Below the pieces are notes generated by a model. It had not been told where the DNA came from and did no database searches. It worked only from the letters and a program-made list of their open reading frames with translations. From positions 1-7,858 of the forward strand of contig JAFGEM010000125.1 of the NCBI GenBank assembly GCA_016931555.1: 7,858 bases of DNA, in the 5' to 3' direction. The DNA is from Candidatus Iainarchaeum sp. Its GTDB lineage: Archaea; Iainarchaeota; Iainarchaeia; Iainarchaeales; GCA-2688035. Made by a program: the position numbers and the translations under genes. The first letter of the stretch is position 1; the number at the start of each line of letters is the position of its first letter. This document shows positions 5,887-7,858 of the stretch, piece after piece.

Positions 5887-5905
5887 CCGTTTCCTCCGGA
5901 AACGG
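5887..5905. repeat. Hairpin B in the tRNA-Gln spacer
   Basis: CCGTTTCC and its exact reverse complement around a TCC loop. It shares the CTCCG centre with the hairpin at 6085-6103. Confidence 0.7.
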
Positions 5906-5911
5906 GTGGTT

Positions 5912-5934
5912 CGCTTCGCTCACATGAGAAAGCG
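5912..5934. repeat. Imperfect hairpin C in the tRNA-Gln spacer
   Basis: CGCT and CTCA on the left pair with TGAG and AGCG on the right, with a small internal loop (TCG against AA). Confidence 0.45.
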
Positions 5935-5942
5935 TTTCGTGG

Positions 5943-6006
5943 TTTTTCTTTCTTTTGGGCAACTTACACTTTTCTTTCTTTTTCCAAAAAGAAAGAAAAG
6001 GGCAGA
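5943..6006 (+). repeat. T-rich tripartite hairpin repeat, copy 2
   Basis: Same plan as the copy at 3327-3391: tract TTTTTCTTTCTTTT (5943-5956), spacer GGGCAACTTACA (5957-5968), left arm CTTTTCTTTCTTTTT (5969-5983), loop CC, perfect 15-base purine arm (5986-6000), tail GGCAGA (6001-6006). The last shared base is A6006, the first base of tRNA-Gln, so the repeat abuts the tRNA 5' end exactly. Confidence 0.8.
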
Positions 6007-6043
6007 GCCCCGTAGTCTAGCGGCCAAGGATACCGGGCTTTGG
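6006..6043 (+). tRNA. tRNA-Gln(UUG) 5' half (positions 1-37)
   Basis: 38 bases: acceptor strand AGCCCCG (6006-6012), TA, D stem GTCT with loop AGCGGCCAA and GGAT, A26, anticodon-stem strand CCGGG (6033-6037), CT, anticodon TTG (6040-6042), G37. It is followed directly by CTCATTCAGG, the complement of the sequence before the 3' half. No T-arm follows within the next 100 bases, so it is not the start of an ordinary intron-containing gene. Confidence 0.93.
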
Positions 6044-6050
6044 CTCATTC

Positions 6051-6071
6051 AGGCCTTTTCAAAAAAGGCCT
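6051..6071. repeat. Hairpin D after the tRNA-Gln 5' half
   Basis: AGGCCTTTT and its exact reverse complement around CAA. Its first three bases are also the end of the tRNA splice helix, so the two structures compete slightly. It could mark the 3' end of the transcript. Confidence 0.65.
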
Positions 6072-6084
6072 GCGAAAACGTGAA

Positions 6085-6103
6085 AATTTGGCTCCGCCAA
6101 ATT
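6085..6103. repeat. Hairpin E before the small zinc-finger gene
   Basis: AATTTGGC and its exact reverse complement around a TCC loop, with the same CTCCG centre as the hairpin at 5887-5905. Confidence 0.65.
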
Positions 6104-6123
6104 CAAGTAGGTTCTCAGAAACA

Positions 6124-6129
6124 TTTTAA
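6124..6129 (+). promoter_or_regulatory. TATA-like box for the small zinc-finger gene
   Basis: TTTTAA centred about 28 bases before the ATG at 6154. There is no clear Shine-Dalgarno site at that ATG, which suggests a leaderless transcript. Confidence 0.4.
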
Positions 6130-6153
6130 TTCTCGAATGCCTTATTGGTTAGC

Positions 6154-6348
6154 ATGGGCTTGTTTGATTCGTTCAAGAAAAAAAAGGAAGGGCAGAAAAA
6201 AGCAGAGGAAGCTGCAAAGCCACAGGGCAAGTATGACCAGCCATGCGCGCTCTGCGGGGAATCGGGAACAGAAAAAAAGTGGATGGGGCAGTACTGGCAC
6301 AAAAAATGCATGCGCGCAGCGAAAAAAGGCGCAAAGAAAATGATCTGA
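6154..6348 (+). CDS. Small zinc-finger-like protein, unknown function
   Basis: 64 residues. A short N-terminus (MGLFDSFKKK) is followed by a Lys/Ala/Glu-rich segment (7-26), then a probable metal site: CALC (two Cys) and, about 19 residues on, WHKKC (His and Cys), with conserved-looking aromatic residues in WMGQYWHKKC. This C2HC spacing is like half of a LIM or treble-clef finger. The C-terminus is again rich in Lys and Ala. I do not recognise a named family; nucleic-acid or ribosome binding is plausible from the basic charge but is inference. ATG at 6154 is preferred to an in-frame TTG at 6145 because of the TATA-like spacing. The TGA stop touches the stop of the convergent transporter gene with no base between. 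Confidence 0.72.
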   Translation: MGLFDSFKKKKEGQKKAEEAAKPQGKYDQPCALCGESGTEKKWMGQYWHKKCMRAAKKGAKKMI

Positions 6349-7587
6349 TTATTCAACCAATTGCTTTCTCAATGCAAATACTACTGCGAGTAAAACAAAA
6401 GACAATGCTGCGCTTACAATGAATACTGTTTCAAGGCTCCATATGTCGCCTATTACCCCAAAGATCATTGGGCCTATTGTGCCCCCCAAAAAAAAGCTTG
6501 CATAATAGACTCCTGTTATTTCCCCTATTTCAACGCTTGGGGTTATGTCTGATATAATCCCGTTTATTGTTGGGATTAGGAGTGCCATTACAAACGCCAT
6601 TGCAAAAGTCAGGACAACAAATGCCAATAGTGAGCCTATTGTGAGATAGAGCAGGGCAAGTATTATTGCTATTGAAAGCAATCCTATCTGGATTACTTTT
6701 ATTTTGCCTTCTTTCCCTGCAAAGCCCGCTAAAAGAAAGCAGAACAGAAAGGGAATTTGCAGTGCTCCGTAAAGCAGTGCTAAGCCGCTTAAGCTTATCT
6801 CAATGTCTTCGCTTACAAGCGGAATAACAAAATAGATTATATGCAGCATCATTGAACCGAAGACAACAAGGACTGCGAGTATTACTGCTGTTTTCCCCAG
6901 CCTGAAGAAATCCCCAAGCTCTTTTTTGAATATCTTGTCTTTTCCGACAACATCTTCGATGCCCTGCAAGAGCCCTTCCCTTTCAATTCCGTCAGCATCT
7001 TTTATTCTCCAGATTATTGCAAGGCTTACCAGGGAAAGCGGGATTAATATAAGATATAATTGGTTGTACGAAAACAAGACAATCAAAAATGCTGCCAGAA
7101 CGCATCCAAGTATAAAGCCGAGGTTTTTTATTGTTGCAAACCATCCAAAGCCTTTGAGGCTGTTTTCTTTTGTAGTGTTTTGCCTTATGAATGATTCTGT
7201 TGAAACCCAGAGCAAGGGATTTCCCACTCCATGTAAAATTCTTGCCACAAGCAAGTGCCATATGTTTGCTGCAAAAGCATAGGCAAGGCCGACAATGGGA
7301 TAAATAATCAGGGAGATTTTCATGAGTTTTGTGCTTTTTATTTTGTCGATTAGGTCTCCTGTTGGGATTGCCATTGCAAATATTACTAGGCTGACAACAG
7401 CATAAACAAGCCCGACCATTGTATAATTGCCGACTATTGATTCGAGATAAAGCGGGATAAATGGCTCTATTATGCCCCAGGCAATCATGTAAAAGAATGT
7501 TCCCGCCAAAAGAACTTTCACGTTTCCTGGAAGCTCTTTGCCGATTACCTTGAAAGTGTTCAGGTTAAAGTGCCTGTGCGCTGCCAT
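6349..7587 (-). CDS. Major facilitator superfamily (MFS) transporter
   Basis: 412 residues with about twelve membrane helices in two halves, split by a charged central loop (about 196-231). Motif A between helices 2 and 3 is recognisable as GDLIDKIKSTKLM (77-89), and helix 4 carries ARILHGVGNP (115-124). MFS proteins move small solutes or drugs across the cytoplasmic membrane, usually coupled to protons; the substrate cannot be inferred, though the layout resembles multidrug-type exporters. The start ATG follows the gatE stop after a single base and has AAAGGAG (7595-7601) seven bases upstream, so the gene is co-transcribed with gatE. That linkage does not by itself suggest a shared pathway. 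Confidence 0.9.
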   Translation of the reverse strand: MAAHRHFNLNTFKVIGKELPGNVKVLLAGTFFYMIAWGIIEPFIPLYLESIVGNYTMVGLVYAVVSLVIFAMAIPTGDLIDKIKSTKLMKISLIIYPIVGLAYAFAANIWHLLVARILHGVGNPLLWVSTESFIRQNTTKENSLKGFGWFATIKNLGFILGCVLAAFLIVLFSYNQLYLILIPLSLVSLAIIWRIKDADGIEREGLLQGIEDVVGKDKIFKKELGDFFRLGKTAVILAVLVVFGSMMLHIIYFVIPLVSEDIEISLSGLALLYGALQIPFLFCFLLAGFAGKEGKIKVIQIGLLSIAIILALLYLTIGSLLAFVVLTFAMAFVMALLIPTINGIISDITPSVEIGEITGVYYASFFLGGTIGPMIFGVIGDIWSLETVFIVSAALSFVLLAVVFALRKQLVE

Positions 7588-7588
7588 T

Positions 7589-7858
7589 TTACTGCTCCTT
7601 TGAAAGTTCTTCCTTTAAAATCTTGCTTATGTCAGAGCCGCTTGCCTTTCCCTTGAGTTCCCGCATAATATCCCCCATCAGTGCCCCGATTGCGCCCATT
7701 TTCTTTTCAGCAACAAGCCCTGCGTTTTTTTCAATAACGCTTTTCACTGTTTTCCTTATTTTTTCCTCTGAAAACTTTTCAATTCCGAATCCCTTTATTA
7801 TTTCCTGTAAATTTTTTTCGGAGTTTTTGGCGTAATCTGCAACAACCGCAAGCAAGAC
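7589..7858 (-). CDS. gatE: Glu-tRNA(Gln) amidotransferase subunit E (GatE), C-terminal part only
   Basis: The frame is open to the window edge, so only the last 89 residues are visible. They form the YqeY-like helical tail shared by GatB and GatE, with the pattern KKMGAIGALMGDIMRELKGKASGSDISKILKEEL. The MGAxGxLMGxxMxExxGK pattern, and the presence of a complete gatB elsewhere in the window, point to GatE; a second GatB or a free YqeY protein cannot be fully excluded. GatE with GatD is the archaeal enzyme that turns Glu-tRNA(Gln) into Gln-tRNA(Gln), and the tail binds the tRNA. A TTG near the edge (7855) is not a credible start. The stop is one base before the transporter ATG. Confidence 0.75.
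   Translation of the reverse strand, partial: VLLAVVADYAKNSEKNLQEIIKGFGIEKFSEEKIRKTVKSVIEKNAGLVAEKKMGAIGALMGDIMRELKGKASGSDISKILKEELSKEQ
7595..7601 (-). promoter_or_regulatory. Shine-Dalgarno site for the MFS gene
   Basis: AAAGGAG on the minus strand, seven bases before the ATG at 7587 and inside the last codons of gatE. It supports both the start choice and translational coupling. Confidence 0.7.

Larger units (their letters stand above)
5797..6053 (+). tRNA. Permuted (or split) tRNA-Gln(UUG) locus
   Basis: The two halves lie in reversed order on the same strand. Joined 5' half (6006-6043) to 3' half (5812-5846), they give a 73-nt tRNA: acceptor AGCCCCG/CGGGGCT, D stem GTCT/GGAT (two wobbles), anticodon stem CCGGG/CCCGG with loop CTTTGGA (anticodon TTG), variable TGAC, T stem GGGAG/CTCTC (one wobble) with loop TTCGAAT, and discriminator A, with no encoded CCA. 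The broken ends form a canonical bulge-helix-bulge: central helix CTTT (6038-6041) with GAAG (5806-5809), bulges GGC (cut after 6043) and AGA (cut before 5812), inner helix 6045-6053 with 5797-5805, nine perfect pairs. Splicing endonuclease plus ligase would join the halves at canonical position 37/38. If one transcript, the intermediate is a 232-nt circle (5812-6043) later opened by 5'- and 3'-end processing. Confidence 0.93.
5748..6153. other. Non-protein region: permuted tRNA-Gln and a hairpin cluster
   Basis: About 400 bases without a credible protein. It holds a TATA-like box, the 3' half of tRNA-Gln, a 159-base spacer made of four hairpins, the 5' half of tRNA-Gln, two more hairpins, and the promoter of the small gene at 6154. 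Frames that stay open through the region cross the tRNA halves and the palindromes and have no protein-like composition. Confidence 0.75.

Noticed and set aside
5797..6053. Two unrelated tRNA pseudogene fragments
   Set aside because: A 7-bp perfect acceptor stem, a 5-bp anticodon stem and a 9-bp inner helix all match across the two pieces, and both keep normal D and T arms. Decayed fragments would not do this.
5850..6103. CRISPR array
   Set aside because: The hairpins have different arms and no regular repeat-spacer unit, and no cas gene is present.
6044..6153. An ordinary intron after the tRNA-Gln 5' half with a second exon downstream
   Set aside because: No T-arm-like sequence or acceptor complement follows, while the upstream half matches acceptor, anticodon stem and splice helix perfectly.
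5906..6343. Long open frame of about 145 codons crossing the tRNA 5' half and the small zinc-finger gene
   Set aside because: It translates hairpin repeats and tRNA, with a basic, low-complexity product in another frame from the better supported 64-residue protein.

Overview
The window looks like part of a small-genome archaeon, probably of the DPANN type. Direct support is a (partial) GatE-like amidotransferase tail, archaeal TATA-like boxes placed about 25-30 bases before likely transcript starts, genes that look leaderless, and a tRNA whose halves meet at a bulge-helix-bulge (BHB) splice site. The DPANN placement is inference from compact layout and many small, poorly conserved proteins.

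Layout. 1-3318 (+) is a tight four-gene run: an inositol-monophosphatase-family enzyme (cut by the window edge), an RNase Z-like metallo-beta-lactamase-fold protein, gatB, and a YjbQ/UPF0047 protein. 3319-3619 is a regulatory and repeat-rich gap with a T-rich hairpin repeat, a TATA box and a perfect 22-bp palindrome. 3620-4483 (+) holds a three-helix membrane protein and a tandem winged-helix regulator. 4491-4846 (-) holds a small zinc-ribbon protein directly behind tRNA-Ile(GAU). 4956-5747 (+) is a rhomboid-family protease with an unusual Q/E-rich insert. 5748-6153 contains no protein gene; it holds a tRNA-Gln(UUG) in reversed order (3' half upstream of 5' half), embedded in hairpins. 6154-6348 (+) is a 64-residue zinc-finger-like protein. 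6349-7858 (-) is an MFS transporter following the end of gatE.

The main discovery candidate is the tRNA-Gln. The 3' half (5812-5846) and the 5' half (6006-6043) join into a perfect 73-nt cloverleaf with anticodon UUG. The flanks of the break, CTCATTCAGG after the 5' half and CCTGAATGAG before the 3' half, are exact reverse complements. Folded together they make a textbook BHB: 5-bp anticodon stem, 4-bp central helix, two 3-nt bulges with both cuts at position 37/38, then a 9-bp inner helix. The gene is therefore circularly permuted or, less likely, split and trans-spliced. A TATA-like box precedes only the 3' half, and none is visible before the 5' half, which favours one permuted transcript. 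The 159-nt spacer is long and built of hairpins, including a second copy of the T-rich repeat found at 3327-3390 whose end abuts the tRNA 5' end.

Functionally, GatB, GatE and tRNA-Gln all belong to indirect aminoacylation (amide-forming) pathways. A second notable signal is the 8-mer TTGTACTA, seen in the palindrome and at three other sites around the membrane-protein/regulator pair, which suggests an operator for the tandem winged-helix protein.
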